Source: Oscillospiraceae bacterium (lineage in GTDB: Bacteria; Bacillota; Clostridia; Oscillospirales; Ruminococcaceae). Taken from it: 64,000 nucleotides of DNA. A program made the translations under genes and the position numbers. Below are positions 10,729-19,233 of the stretch, piece by piece. Every line of letters starts with the position of its first letter. The first letter of the stretch is position 1. The notes beneath the pieces are model-generated. The model saw only the letters and a list, made by a program, of their open reading frames with translations. It did not search any database and was not told the origin of the DNA. Location: assembly GCA_021201135.1 (NCBI GenBank), contig JAJQGT010000015.1, positions 29,457 through 93,456 of the forward strand. The letters are read 5' to 3'.

Positions 10729-12162
10729 TCAGTTCGTGAACGGGATGCATGGCTCATAGGCGATGCGAATCTTCGGGAGCTTCTCGATTGTGGTGTAGGA
10801 ATCAATCGCTCCGTCCTCGTTCTCACCGCTTGCCGGAGGGCAGAATATCTTCAAGCTGAGCTTCGTCTTGCCGTCAAGGGGATTTTCATAGAACGCCGGC
10901 ATCAGGTCGACATATTTTGCCTTCGGGGACTTATAGAACCATCTGTCGTTAAGCTCAATCATCATGTTCGATTCGTCGTCCTCGTCGAACCAGAGCTCGC
11001 AGAAGGTCGGGTTCTCCTCGAACTTGAGGGGGATTGCGATTCCGTCCGAGTCCTCCGAGCCGCCCCAACGGACGGTTACGGGGAGCTTCTGCTCGCCCGA
11101 ATAGTCCATCTTCGGCTCGAACCAGTCTTCATGAATTATCTTCTTATACTCCGCCATCAGCGGCTGTTCGATTCCGACCTCGGGGTTGTTCGGGTCCTCG
11201 AGCTCGAGCCCGAGTCTGCCTCTGTCGCGGAACTGATAGAGTGCGAAGCCCTCAATCCACGTCGCCTTCTTGTCAACGACCATGTCGCAGAAGTGGCGCA
11301 TAATCTTGCACTGGTCATAAGGACCGGTGACGTCGCCGTCGGCGTTGTGCTCGCTCATTACCATCGGCTTGACCATGCCGGTGGATTCTTTATACCTGTT
11401 ATAGGTATCCTCGAGCGATTTATAGACCGCCTCGGCACCGGTGTAGCCATAGGAGCCGCCGCCCTTCTCGGCGATGTCATAGGGCCAGCCCCAGTGGAGA
11501 GCCATGTATTTGTCTATCGACCAGATGTCGGTCTCCTGAGCCGCCGCGGCGAATTCCTCTTCTTTCTCGAGCTTGCCCGTTGCGGGGTCATAGCATCCGG
11601 CACAGAGAATAGTCTTGACGTTCGGGGCGTATTCGTGCAGGATTTTCGCAAACCGGGCGAAGAAAGCACCGACCTCTGCATAGGTGCATCTCTTGTTGAA
11701 GGAGAACCAGTTGCCGGTCGCCTCGTGGTTGATTCTTATCATCAATCTTCCGAACGGAAGCAGGTCTTTTGCAATCGCAATAAGATGCTCGTCCGAGACA
11801 TGCGGGTCGATGGTGAGTGTCAGGATAACGTCCTGACCGTGTCTGCGGATATCTCTCATCTGCTCGAAAACGGGAGCGTCCTTCGAGCCGTTCAGGCCGC
11901 CACCGTAGGTGTAGTAATCGTCATAGGGGAAGCCCCAAGCGTTGGTGGTGTCCTTTGAGGGGAACGCGACGCTCGCCCTGACGGGAAAGCCCGCATCGAG
12001 AGGATAGTAGCAATACATGAGGTTGACAGCACGGTGCGGACGACCGAGCTTATTTAAAATGTAATCCTGATTTACATACTCGCCGCGCTCACTGCCGTTC
12101 GAGAGGTCAACCGAGCAGTTCGCCTTGCCCATATGTATACCATAAATTTTATATTCTGCCAT
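10729..12162 (-). CDS. GH26-like glycoside hydrolase, apparently cytoplasmic
   Basis: 477 residues from MAEYKIYGIHMG. The segment GRLMIRINHEATGNWFSFN carries the HE dyad and G.W pattern of the acid/base strand in family 26 (mannanase/lichenase clan). MVMSEHNADG carries a Ser-Glu at the position expected for the nucleophile. There is no signal peptide, so it is probably intracellular and acts on imported oligosaccharides. A beta-rich C-terminal region follows the barrel. Substrate is unknown and the family match is by motif only. Confidence 0.7.
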   Translation of the reverse strand: MAEYKIYGIHMGKANCSVDLSNGSERGEYVNQDYILNKLGRPHRAVNLMYCYYPLDAGFPVRASVAFPSKDTTNAWGFPYDDYYTYGGGLNGSKDAPVFEQMRDIRRHGQDVILTLTIDPHVSDEHLIAIAKDLLPFGRLMIRINHEATGNWFSFNKRCTYAEVGAFFARFAKILHEYAPNVKTILCAGCYDPATGKLEKEEEFAAAAQETDIWSIDKYMALHWGWPYDIAEKGGGSYGYTGAEAVYKSLEDTYNRYKESTGMVKPMVMSEHNADGDVTGPYDQCKIMRHFCDMVVDKKATWIEGFALYQFRDRGRLGLELEDPNNPEVGIEQPLMAEYKKIIHEDWFEPKMDYSGEQKLPVTVRWGGSEDSDGIAIPLKFEENPTFCELWFDEDDESNMMIELNDRWFYKSPKAKYVDLMPAFYENPLDGKTKLSLKIFCPPASGENEDGAIDSYTTIEKLPKIRIAYEPCIPFTN

Positions 12163-12203
12163 TGAAAAAATCACCTGTCCCTGAGTTTTGAAATCTTAAT
12201 ATG

Positions 12204-12232
12204 AGTATAAAGCATCCGAGGGGCAAAGTCAA
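12204..12232 (-). promoter_or_regulatory. Promoter of the GH26-like/thioesterase unit
   Basis: Minus-strand TTGACT (12227-12232), 17-base spacer, TATACT (12204-12209). Confidence 0.75.
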
Positions 12233-12353
12233 CAGATTTTTGTCTGTAAAATCCGTAAAATTCGTGAGGAAAATGTCGAAAAAGCGGTTGAAATTATGAG
12301 TGAAATGGAGTAATATTGTTAGTTGTTTGTAAAGTGATTAGGGGGAATATCTC

Positions 12354-13754
12354 TTGTTCAAGATAAAACGGGGCGAAAGCTCAAGAACCATGGACATGAC
12401 GACGGGGTCGCTTCTTCCGAAGATTATTCGGTTCACGATTCCGCTCATGGCTATGGGCATGCTCCAGCTTTTGTATAACGCCGCTGATATCGTGGTGGTC
12501 GGTCACTGGGGAAGCGATAACTCTCTGGCGGCGGTCAGCTCGACCTCGGCTCTCATAAACCTTATAGTAAACGTCTTCATGGGGCTTTCGGTCGGCACCT
12601 CGGTCGTCGTCTCCCAGCATTTCGGTGCGGGAGAAATGAAGGACGTCAGCGAGACGGTGCACACTTCAATCGCAACGGCTCTTGTCTGCGGAGTTGCGGT
12701 CGGAATCTTCGGCTTCTTCGCCTCGAGGCAGATGCTCGTCTGGATGGATTCGCCCGAAGAGGTTATCGACCTCTCGGCGCTCTATGTCAAGATTTACTTC
12801 ATCGGCATGCCGGCAAACATGCTCTATAACTTTGGTGCGGCGGTGCTTCGTGCCGTCGGCGACACAAAGAGACCTCTTTATTACCTCACCGTTTCGGGAA
12901 TCGTGAACGTAATCCTGAACCTCATTTTCGTAATCGGGCTGAAGATGGACGTTGCGGGAGTTGCGCTTGCCACGATAATCTCTCAGCTCATTTCCGCAAT
13001 ACTCGTTACCGTCTGCCTTATGCGTTCGGACGGACCGATCAGGCTCTACTTAAAGAAGATTAAGATTTACCCGAAGAAGCTCGTCGAAATCATCCGAATC
13101 GGTCTTCCGGCGGGAATTCAGGGCTCGATATTCTCGATTTCGAACGTCATCATCCAGTCGTCCATCAACGCCTTCGGCTCTGCCGCTATGGCGGGCAACG
13201 GCGCCGCTTCCAACATCGAAGGCTTCATCTACACGGCGATGAACTCGGTTTATCAGGCGTCAATAACCTTCACCGGTCAGAACTACGGCGCGAAGCAGTA
13301 CAAGCGCATCAAGACCATCGCCTTCGAGTGCATGGGCTTCGTCGTCCTCGTTGGCGTAGGCTTCGGGCTTCTTGCGAAAGCCTTCGACACCCAGCTCTTG
13401 GGAATATATACGGATAATTCCGAAGAAATCGCCTTCGGCGTCGTCCGAATGTCGGTCATCATGTTCACCTATTTCCTTGACGGCACGATGGATGTCCTTG
13501 TCGGACTCTTAAGAGGCGTCGGGCACTCGGTTCTGCCGACCGTCACGACGATAATGTTCGTCTGCGGCTTCCGAATCCTATGGATAAGCACCTACTTTGC
13601 CCAGTTCAAAGCCGCCCACCCCGACGACCCCGCCGCCTGCCTTCGGGTTCTCTATATGTCCTATCCCATCTCGTGGACGATGGCGACGCTGTCGCATCTT
13701 GTGTGCTTCCTGGTGATTTATCGGGGGATACTGAAGAAAAACAAATCGCAATAG
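12354..13754 (+). CDS. MATE family multidrug/sodium antiporter
   Basis: 466 residues with twelve hydrophobic segments in two homologous halves, typical of MATE (MatE) exporters that couple extrusion of cationic compounds to Na+ or H+ entry. Typical blocks are IPLMAMGMLQLLYNAADIVVVG near the N-terminus and NFGAAVLRAVGDTKRPLYYLTVSG in the first half. The start is a TTG with GGGGG about 9 bases upstream; no ATG in the first ten codons has a better site. It is transcribed alone and ends in a strong terminator. Confidence 0.93.
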   Translation: MFKIKRGESSRTMDMTTGSLLPKIIRFTIPLMAMGMLQLLYNAADIVVVGHWGSDNSLAAVSSTSALINLIVNVFMGLSVGTSVVVSQHFGAGEMKDVSETVHTSIATALVCGVAVGIFGFFASRQMLVWMDSPEEVIDLSALYVKIYFIGMPANMLYNFGAAVLRAVGDTKRPLYYLTVSGIVNVILNLIFVIGLKMDVAGVALATIISQLISAILVTVCLMRSDGPIRLYLKKIKIYPKKLVEIIRIGLPAGIQGSIFSISNVIIQSSINAFGSAAMAGNGAASNIEGFIYTAMNSVYQASITFTGQNYGAKQYKRIKTIAFECMGFVVLVGVGFGLLAKAFDTQLLGIYTDNSEEIAFGVVRMSVIMFTYFLDGTMDVLVGLLRGVGHSVLPTVTTIMFVCGFRILWISTYFAQFKAAHPDDPAACLRVLYMSYPISWTMATLSHLVCFLVIYRGILKKNKSQ

Positions 13755-13770
13755 AATCTGTTTCGGCTCT

Positions 13771-13822
13771 AAATGGCTCCATAGGGAACTTGTAGTTCCC
13801 AATCGGAGCCATTTATTTTCGT
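13771..13822 (+). terminator. MATE gene terminator
   Basis: Perfect 10-bp stem AAATGGCTCC/GGAGCCATTT (13771-13780 and 13805-13814) with an inner GGGAACT/AGTTCCC stem, followed by ATTTTC. Confidence 0.9.
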
Positions 13823-13876
13823 CAAAATGCCCACTTCTCCCTTTTAACGTGATAAAATTTCTTTGTGTTTCTACTG

Positions 13877-13905
13877 TTGACAGTTGTACTTGAGTGGAGT
13901 ATAAT
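13877..13905 (+). promoter_or_regulatory. serC-serA promoter
   Basis: TTGACA (13877-13882), 17-base spacer, TATAAT (13900-13905). The 90-base leader contains a small stem (GTCGGCTCC with GGAGGCGAC). No T-box motif is visible. Confidence 0.88.
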
Positions 13906-13998
13906 GTATAGGATGGTATTTTGTAAGATGGCATTTTATAAGATACCGCATAATACGTCGGCTCCGGCAAGTTGGAGGCGACTTACGAGGTGTTTATA

Positions 13999-15078
13999 AT
14001 GAGAGTTTATAATTTCAGTGCGGGTCCCGCAATGCTCCCGGAGGAAGTTCTGAAGCGTGCGGCGGACGAAATGCTCGAGTATGGCGAGAGCGGACAGTCG
14101 GTTATGGAAATGTCCCACCGCTCAAAGGAGTACGGCGAGATTATCGCAAGCGTCGAGGCTAAGCTCAGAGAGCTTATGGCTATCCCCGACAACTACAAGG
14201 TTCTGTTCCTTCAGGGCGGCGCATCAAGCCAGTTCGCAATGGTTCCGATGAACCTTATGAACAAGAACAACAAGGCTGATTTTGTCCTCAGCGGTCAGTG
14301 GTCCAACAAGGCTTATCAGGAGGCTTCACGCTATGGCAAGTGCACCGTCGTCGCTTCCTCCAAGGATAAGGTTTATTCATACATCCCCGAGATTGACGAG
14401 TCGAAGCTCGACCCCGAGGCAGACTATTTCCACATCTGCTATAATAACACCATCTACGGCACCAGATTCACAAGTCTGCCCGACACCAAGGGTGTTCCGA
14501 TTGTTGCGGATATGTCCTCCTGCATTTTGTCTGAACCTGTTGACGTTTCGCAGTTCGGACTTATCTATGCCGGTGCCCAGAAGAATATGGGTCCTGCGGG
14601 TCTGACGGTCGTCATCATCCGCGAAGACCTCATCGGCAACGCTATGGACATCACCCCGACCATGTTCAACTATCAGATTCATGCGGACAACGGCTCGATG
14701 TATAACACTCCTCCGACCTACGGAATCTATATTCTCGGCTTGGTTCTTGACTGGGTCAAGGAAAAGGGCGGACTCGAGGCTATGAAGGAGATCAACGAGA
14801 AGAAGGCAAAGCTTCTCTATGATTGCCTCGACGAATCAAAGCTTTTCAAGGCTACCGTTTCCGGCAAGGACCGCTCCATCATGAACGTTCCCTTCGTAAC
14901 CGGAAGCGACGAGCTTGACGCCAAGTTCGTCAAGGAAGCAAAGGCGGCAGGGCTCATCAACATCAAGGGTCACCGTTCCGTCGGCGGCATGAGAGCTTCC
15001 ATCTACAACGCTATGCCTTACGAGGGCGTTGAGAAGCTCGTTGAATTCATCAGAAAGTTTGAGGCTGAAAATGTATAA
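13999..15078 (+). CDS. serC: Phosphoserine aminotransferase
   Basis: 359 residues from MRVYNFSAGPAMLPEEVL, with GAGGTG upstream. SerC transfers the amino group of glutamate to 3-phosphohydroxypyruvate, the second step of serine synthesis. The PLP-lysine segment GAQKNMGPAGLTVVI and the C-terminal GHRSVGGMRASIYNA block are intact. Its stop codon overlaps the start of serA by 8 bases, so the pair is translationally coupled. The first enzyme is encoded second, a common clostridial order. Confidence 0.97.
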   Translation: MRVYNFSAGPAMLPEEVLKRAADEMLEYGESGQSVMEMSHRSKEYGEIIASVEAKLRELMAIPDNYKVLFLQGGASSQFAMVPMNLMNKNNKADFVLSGQWSNKAYQEASRYGKCTVVASSKDKVYSYIPEIDESKLDPEADYFHICYNNTIYGTRFTSLPDTKGVPIVADMSSCILSEPVDVSQFGLIYAGAQKNMGPAGLTVVIIREDLIGNAMDITPTMFNYQIHADNGSMYNTPPTYGIYILGLVLDWVKEKGGLEAMKEINEKKAKLLYDCLDESKLFKATVSGKDRSIMNVPFVTGSDELDAKFVKEAKAAGLINIKGHRSVGGMRASIYNAMPYEGVEKLVEFIRKFEAENV

Positions 15079-16231
15079 CGTACTCACTTTAAATAATATT
15101 TCCCCTTCGGGTCTCGACTGCTTCGACAAGGAGAAGTATGTCGTCGGCTCGGAGACCGCTAATCCCGACGCTATAATGGTTCGTTCCGCCGGAATGCTCG
15201 ACTATGAGTTCGGCGACAAGCTCCTGGCGATTGCAAGAGCCGGTGCCGGCGTCAACAACATCCCGATTGACCGTTGCTCGGAAGCGGGAATCTGCGTATT
15301 TAACACTCCCGGTGCAAATGCAAACGCCGTTAAGGAGCTCGTTCTTGCCGGACTGATTCTCTCCTCCCGTCGCGTCCCCGCCGCTATCGACTGGGCAAAG
15401 ACCTTGAAGGGTCAAGGCGACGCCGTTCCGAAGGCTGTTGAAAAGGGCAAGGCTCAGTTCGCAGGTCCCGAAATCTCCGGAAAGACCCTCGGTCTCGTAG
15501 GTCTCGGCGCAATCGGCGCTAAGGTTGCGAATGCGGCTTTGTCTCTTGGCATGAACGTCATCGGCTACGACCCGTTCCTCTCCGTAAATGCGGCTCTGGG
15601 ACTCAAGCCGACCGTCAAGGTTGTCAAGACCCTGCAGGAAATCTATGCCGAGGCGGACTATATCTCGCTCCACCTGCCTTACAACAGTGAGACCAAGGAC
15701 ACCGTCAACAAAGAATCCATCGGCAAGATGAAGAAGGGCGTCAGAATCCTGAACTTCGCCCGTGGCGAGCTTGTCAACACCGCTGACATCATCGAGGCTG
15801 TCGACAACGGCTCCGTCTCGACATATGTCACCGACTTCCCGAACGACGAGCTTCTCTGCCACGACGGAATCGTCGCGATTCCGCACCTCGGAGCTTCGAC
15901 CCCCGAGTCGGAGGACAACTGCGCTTATATGGCGGCTGTTCAGCTCATCGACTATGTCGAGAAGGGCACAATCCACAATTCCGTAAACCTCCCCGAGTGC
16001 GAGCTTGCGAAGACCGCCGACCACCTCGTCTGCGTCATCCACAAGAACGTCCCGGCAATCATCTCGCAGATCACCTCGTTCATCTCGGCTGACGGCTGCA
16101 ACATCGAAAACATCGCCAGCAAGTCGAAGAAGGACTGGGCATACACCATGCTCGACATTACCGGCGACTCCGCCGCCGCTGTTAAGGATATCGCCAGCAT
16201 CGAGGGCGTTACGAGAGTAAGAGTGCTGTGA
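15071..16231 (+). CDS. serA: D-3-phosphoglycerate dehydrogenase
   Basis: 386 residues starting MYNVLTLNNISPSGL. It oxidises 3-phosphoglycerate with NAD+, committing carbon to serine. The N-terminal substrate domain, the Rossmann motif GLVGLGAIGAKVANAALS, the catalytic Arg/Glu/His positions and a C-terminal ACT domain (about 315-386) are visible. It lacks the extra intervening domain of longer SerA proteins. The ACT domain may bind serine for feedback control. It ends the operon, followed 20 bases later by a terminator. Confidence 0.96.
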   Translation: MYNVLTLNNISPSGLDCFDKEKYVVGSETANPDAIMVRSAGMLDYEFGDKLLAIARAGAGVNNIPIDRCSEAGICVFNTPGANANAVKELVLAGLILSSRRVPAAIDWAKTLKGQGDAVPKAVEKGKAQFAGPEISGKTLGLVGLGAIGAKVANAALSLGMNVIGYDPFLSVNAALGLKPTVKVVKTLQEIYAEADYISLHLPYNSETKDTVNKESIGKMKKGVRILNFARGELVNTADIIEAVDNGSVSTYVTDFPNDELLCHDGIVAIPHLGASTPESEDNCAYMAAVQLIDYVEKGTIHNSVNLPECELAKTADHLVCVIHKNVPAIISQITSFISADGCNIENIASKSKKDWAYTMLDITGDSAAAVKDIASIEGVTRVRVL

Positions 16232-16251
16232 TAGCTTCAAATTGGCATAAA

Positions 16252-16280
16252 GAAAGCCGTCCGATTGGGCGGCTTTTTTA
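16252..16280 (+). terminator. serCA operon terminator
   Basis: Stem AGCCGTCC/GGGCGGCT with a short loop, followed by a T-run. It abuts the -35 box of the 16.4-kb toxin-like promoter. Confidence 0.88.
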
Positions 16281-16309
16281 TTGACAAATAATGAAACGCG
16301 TGTTATAAT
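16281..16309 (+). promoter_or_regulatory. Promoter of the 16.4-kb toxin-like mRNA
   Basis: TTGACA (16281-16286), 17-base spacer, TATAAT (16304-16309). Transcript predicted to start AGCAAGAGAG at 16316. Confidence 0.88.
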
Positions 16310-16368
16310 ACTTTCAGCAAGAGAGCGAAAAACGGCTTGACCTTTGATAAAACTAAGGAGGTGGCTGT

Positions 16369-16473
16369 ATGACGATTTTTGAGATAGTCTCTACGATTAT
16401 TTCTGTTATAAATCTGATCGCGGACATTTTCTTCAGAATCCTCGGCTTAAAATCCGGGGATAAAAAGAAATAG
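16369..16473 (+). CDS. Type I toxin-like small hydrophobic peptide (34 aa)
   Basis: 34 residues: MTIFEIVSTIISVINLIAD, then FFRILGLKSGDKKK. One hydrophobic helix is followed by a basic tail. AAGGAGGTGGCTGT gives an excellent ribosome-binding site. The peptide is identical to the one at 18840-18944. Its mRNA has a 53-base leader and a terminator at 16600-16625. A convergent RNA covers its last codons and 3' untranslated region. The N-terminal MTxxE pattern and size resemble holin-like type I toxins. Toxicity is inferred. Confidence 0.78.
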   Translation: MTIFEIVSTIISVINLIADIFFRILGLKSGDKKK

Positions 16474-16581
16474 CCGCGAACTAGACTAATAGGGACGGCT
16501 GATTTCCAAATTTGGTGCAGGCTCTGTATCTGCACATTTTAGATCGAGCCTGAACTGTTGGAGCAGTTCCGCTCTCTTGCT
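16462..16581 (-). ncRNA. Candidate antisense antitoxin RNA, 16.4-kb locus
   Basis: Transcribed from the promoter at 16585-16613, beginning AGCAAGAGAG as does the opposing mRNA. It has an early hairpin GAACTG/CAGTTC and a terminator stem AGCCG/CGGCT (16472-16500) with a T-rich run inside the end of the peptide gene. About 98% identical to the RNA of the 18.9-kb locus. Confidence 0.7.
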
Positions 16582-16584
16582 TAT

Positions 16585-16613
16585 ATTATACCCGATTTCA
16601 GATGTGATGTCAA
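16585..16613 (-). promoter_or_regulatory. Antisense RNA promoter, 16.4-kb locus
   Basis: Minus-strand TTGACA (16608-16613), 17-base spacer, TATAAT (16585-16590). Its sequence differs from the antisense promoter of the near-identical 18.9-kb locus. Confidence 0.88.
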
Positions 16614-16625
16614 CATCTTTTTTTA
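16600..16625 (+). terminator. Terminator of the 16.4-kb toxin-like mRNA, overlapping the antisense promoter
   Basis: Stem AGATGT/ACATCT followed by a T-run to 16625. The antisense -35 box (16608-16613) lies in the loop. Confidence 0.8.
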
Positions 16626-16631
16626 ATTTCA

Positions 16632-16660
16632 CGAAAAAGCCGGCGTTTAGCCGGCTTTTT
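16632..16660 (-). terminator. tRNA-Pro terminator
   Basis: Stem AAAAAGCCGGC/GCCGGCTTTTT just 3' of the tRNA; symmetrical, so it could work in both directions. Confidence 0.9.
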
Positions 16661-16663
16661 CTA

Positions 16664-16740
<77 letters not shown>

Positions 16741-16753
16741 AAGACCGTCAATT

Positions 16754-16782
16754 ATTATAGCACATAACGCCCCCTATGTCAA
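16754..16782 (-). promoter_or_regulatory. tRNA-Pro promoter
   Basis: Minus-strand TTGACA (16777-16782), 17-base spacer, TATAAT (16754-16759). Confidence 0.87.
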
Positions 16783-16799
16783 GGATAAAATTCGCCGAA

Positions 16800-16838
16800 A
16801 CGCAAAAAACTCCCCACCTGTCTGCATCAGGTGGGGAG
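16800..16838 (-). terminator. Surface protein gene terminator
   Basis: 11-bp stem CTCCCCACCTG/CAGGTGGGGAG (16810-16820 and 16828-16838) followed on the minus strand by a T-run. Confidence 0.92.
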
Positions 16839-16873
16839 AATCGATTTTAATTATCCTTCGTTACAGGAGGAAA

Positions 16874-18265
16874 TTATCTTCTCTTAGAAGCTACAGCAGC
16901 AGCAGCGGCAACAGCCATAGGAACGAGTGCCAAAACGATACCGGTGGTAGGGTTGGTCTCGGGCTCAGTGGTGGTGTCGTCAGTGTCGTCTACAGTAAGC
17001 TCGTCGTCCTCAGTCTCGGAGTTGGTATCCTCAACAGGGTCGTCGTTGTCAACAACTTCGTCTTCGTCAACAGGATAGTAGATGGTAAGAACTACAGAAG
17101 TTGCACGGAGTCTAACACCATTTGTACCATCGGTGTTATAGGTGTAGGTGGTGCCATAGTTGTAACCAGCATAATCATTCATAACAACGCTCTCAGTAAC
17201 GGTGAGGTAAGAAGCGAATACGCTATAGTCATTGTTGTAAAGAGCAGACATCGGGATGTCGGTGAATACGAGGGTGTCAGTAGAACCGTTCAAAACATAG
17301 GTGCTGACAGAATTCTGAACAGTAGCAAGGCTGAGGAAGTATGCGAGAGATGAATAGCTATCAACACTATCAGAAGTCATAATAGTATTCAAGTTGTATA
17401 CGCCAAAGCCGGTGATGGTATTTTCGAGGGTTACAGTAACCTCAGCATAAGCCTCGCCGGAGTTGTAAGCGGACAAAACCATAGCTCTTGCAGCAAGGGT
17501 CTGGTCCCAAGTGAGGAGATCAGCAACAGTGATATCATCAGAAGAATTCTGAGCGGTAACATCAGAAACGATGGTTACATAGCTTGTAGAGCTAGAAGAA
17601 GGAGTTCCCTTAGCAGTGGTCATAGCAGAACCGGGGATAGTGTCGCTGGAAGTACCATCAGAATAGTTGTAGGTGAAGGTAGTTGCAACGCCGGAAGCGG
17701 TTGCATCGCTAGCATACCACCAGTCGGAGGTAAGATAGTTAGCCCAGATGGTAGGATCATAAGAAGTAGCGTAGGATACAACAGCAGTAACAGTGAAGGT
17801 GTTGCCGGAAGTGGAAACGATACCACTGTTAGGAAGCATTGCATTTACAGCATTGCCGCTAGCATCGGTGTAAGCACTATATGCCCAGTAGCCGATATCG
17901 ATAGTGTAATCTACATATGTGCCAACAGTAGAGGAATCAGCAGATACAGTACCAAGCGTAACCTCTGCACCGTTCAAAGATGCCTTGTAAGTGATGGTAT
18001 GCGGAACAGAAGTGTAGCTCCAGTCAGCATAGTTAGCGGGAACAGTGATATCGATACTCTCGATACCAGTTGCTCCAGCATAACCGGTTATAGCATATAC
18101 AGGAGCAGACATTGTGAACTCAGCGGAACCAGTATAAGTGGTGTCCATAGTGTTGCTAAGAACGATGTCATAAGACTCGTAATCAGTAGCGAACGCAGAG
18201 ATAGCCATTGCAGAGATGGCAACTACGACTGCCAGAAGGACAGCCATGAGCTTTCTCATTTTCAT
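16874..18265 (-). CDS. Sortase-anchored surface protein with NPxTG signal
   Basis: 463 residues from the ATG at 18265 (AAGGAGG upstream; the longer frame to 18433 has no site). A signal peptide (about 1-27, ending AISAFA) leads into a Ser/Thr/Tyr-rich, probably beta-rich exported region without a recognised domain. An Asp/Glu/Thr linker (about 395-435) precedes the sorting signal NPTTG, a hydrophobic stretch and the tail SKRR. NPxTG is a sorting motif variant used by clostridial class B/D-like sortases. Codon use is less G/C-rich than its neighbours. Role unknown, perhaps surface structure. Confidence 0.82.
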   Translation of the reverse strand: MKMRKLMAVLLAVVVAISAMAISAFATDYESYDIVLSNTMDTTYTGSAEFTMSAPVYAITGYAGATGIESIDITVPANYADWSYTSVPHTITYKASLNGAEVTLGTVSADSSTVGTYVDYTIDIGYWAYSAYTDASGNAVNAMLPNSGIVSTSGNTFTVTAVVSYATSYDPTIWANYLTSDWWYASDATASGVATTFTYNYSDGTSSDTIPGSAMTTAKGTPSSSSTSYVTIVSDVTAQNSSDDITVADLLTWDQTLAARAMVLSAYNSGEAYAEVTVTLENTITGFGVYNLNTIMTSDSVDSYSSLAYFLSLATVQNSVSTYVLNGSTDTLVFTDIPMSALYNNDYSVFASYLTVTESVVMNDYAGYNYGTTYTYNTDGTNGVRLRATSVVLTIYYPVDEDEVVDNDDPVEDTNSETEDDELTVDDTDDTTTEPETNPTTGIVLALVPMAVAAAAAVASKRR

Positions 18266-18377
18266 GATAAATTTCCTCCTTAAAGAAATTATTTTTATCC
18301 CTATAAACGGGTATAGAGATTCTTGTCTTGGGCATAATATTTGCCCGATTTGTTTCGGAATAACCCGACACACCGAC

Positions 18378-18406
18378 ATTATAGCACCGAGGAGAAGTCT
18401 TGTCAA
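18378..18406 (-). promoter_or_regulatory. Surface protein promoter
   Basis: Minus-strand TTGACA (18401-18406), 17-base spacer, TATAAT (18378-18383). Leader about 105 bases. Confidence 0.87.
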
Positions 18407-18429
18407 GTATTTTTTAAAATATTTGATGA

Positions 18430-18547
18430 CCACTCCACCACCGCCTTTGGCGGCGGTCCCCCTCTCCTAAGCTTAGGAGAGGCAGTTAGGTGTATTCTCG
18501 GCTCCCCTACGCTTAGGGGAGCTGTCAGCGAAGCTGACTGAGGGGTT
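18430..18547. repeat. Composite palindromic intergenic repeat, divergent copy
   Basis: Roughly 118 bp with the same plan as the other copies: a CCACC...GGCGGCGG end, two palindromes (CTCCTAAGCTTAGGAG and CTCCCCTACGCTTAGGGGAG) and a CTGAGGGG end. The inner palindromes carry other bases, so this is a divergent subtype. Confidence 0.75.
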
Positions 18548-18682
18548 CGGATTTTGCCTTCCGCTGTTTAAGTAGTGTCAAAAACGCCGCAAAAAGTTGC
18601 AAAAAGTTTTGAAAAAAATTTTTTTGGATGTTTTGAACAATCAGATAGCTGAATTCAGGGCACCCGATTGGCAATTTTGAAT

Positions 18683-18712
18683 AAAATAAAAGGGGCTATT
18701 GACAAAATAGCC
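18683..18712 (-). terminator. Terminator of the 18.9-kb toxin-like mRNA, overlapping the antisense promoter
   Basis: Minus-strand stem GGCTATT/AATAGCC with a TTGTC loop, followed by a T-rich run. The loop is the antisense -35 box in reverse complement. Confidence 0.8.
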
Positions 18713-18727
18713 TTTTGGGGGTATAAT
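18699..18727 (+). promoter_or_regulatory. Antisense RNA promoter, 18.9-kb locus
   Basis: TTGACA (18699-18704), 17-base spacer, TATAAT (18722-18727). Confidence 0.88.
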
Positions 18728-18731
18728 AAAT

Positions 18732-18851
18732 AGCAAGAGAGCGGAACTGCGCCAACAGTTCAGGCTCGATCTAAAATGTGCAGATACAGAGCCTGCACCA
18801 AATTTGGAAATCAGCCGTCCCTATTAGTCTAGTTCGCGGCTATTTCTTTTT
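18732..18851 (+). ncRNA. Candidate antisense antitoxin RNA, 18.9-kb locus
   Basis: Begins AGCAAGAGAG, with early hairpin GAACTG/CAGTTC and terminator stem AGCCG/CGGCT (18813-18841) followed by a T-rich run over the 3' end of the peptide gene. Nearly identical to the 16.4-kb RNA, so the two RNAs could cross-regulate. Confidence 0.7.
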
Positions 18852-18944
18852 ATCCCCGGATTTTAAGCCGAGGATTCTGAAGAAAATGTCCGCGATCAGA
18901 TTTATAACAGAAATAATCGTAGAGACTATCTCAAAAATCGTCAT
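18840..18944 (-). CDS. Type I toxin-like small hydrophobic peptide (34 aa), identical second copy
   Basis: Same 34-residue peptide as at 16369-16473, in opposite orientation, with the same AAGGAGGTGGCTGT ribosome-binding site. The body between the two transcription starts (18732-18996) is about 98% identical to 16316-16581, while the promoters outside differ. The hydrophobic helix plus basic tail and the convergent antisense RNA give the type I toxin plan. Activity is inferred. Confidence 0.78.
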   Translation of the reverse strand: MTIFEIVSTIISVINLIADIFFRILGLKSGDKKK

Positions 18945-19002
18945 ACAGCCACCTCCTTAGTTTTATCAAAGGTCAAGCCGTTTTCACTCTCTTGCTATCG
19001 AC

Positions 19003-19031
19003 ATTATAACATATAATTTAAATAGTGTCAA
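19003..19031 (-). promoter_or_regulatory. Promoter of the 18.9-kb toxin-like mRNA
   Basis: Minus-strand TTGACA (19026-19031), 17-base spacer, TATAAT (19003-19008). Nearly identical to the promoter at 19383-19411 although the transcribed bodies differ. Confidence 0.88.
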
Positions 19032-19070
19032 CGAATTTCAAACAAAAGTTGCATGATAGCACGGATAAAA

Positions 19071-19096
19071 AGAAAAAAGCTATTGACAAAATAGCT
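19071..19096 (-). terminator. Terminator of the 19.3-kb toxin-like mRNA, overlapping the antisense promoter
   Basis: Minus-strand stem AGCTATT/AATAGCT with a TTGTC loop and a T-run; the loop is the antisense -35 box. Confidence 0.82.
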
Positions 19097-19111
19097 CCAA
19101 GAGGGTATACT
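19083..19111 (+). promoter_or_regulatory. Antisense RNA promoter, 19.3-kb locus
   Basis: TTGACA (19083-19088), 17-base spacer, TATACT (19106-19111). Confidence 0.86.
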
Positions 19112-19114
19112 ATT

Positions 19115-19233
19115 AGTAGAAGAGCGGGGCTGCTGTAACAGCCTCGACTCAACCAGAATATGCAACTGCAGGGTTGCACAAAAAGTGGAATTGGTCGGGG
19201 TCTTGTCAAGTCAGCTCTCGACTATTTCTTTTT
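19115..19233 (+). ncRNA. Candidate antisense antitoxin RNA, 19.3-kb locus
   Basis: Begins AGTAGAAGAGCG, as does the opposing mRNA (12 of 12). An early hairpin GGGCTG/CAGCCTC keeps the stem seen in the other loci with different bases. The terminator stem AAGTC/GACT is short but is followed by a T-rich run in the end of the peptide gene. Confidence 0.65.

Noticed and set aside
13906..13998. T-box or serine-responsive riboswitch before serC
   Set aside because: No T-box core sequence, specifier stem or antiterminator is visible; the leader is only about 90 bases.
16353..16535. 60-codon frame repeated at 18778-18960
   Set aside because: Antisense to the toxin-like peptide gene in both copies; it is repeated only because the loci are near-identical, and it has no start signals.
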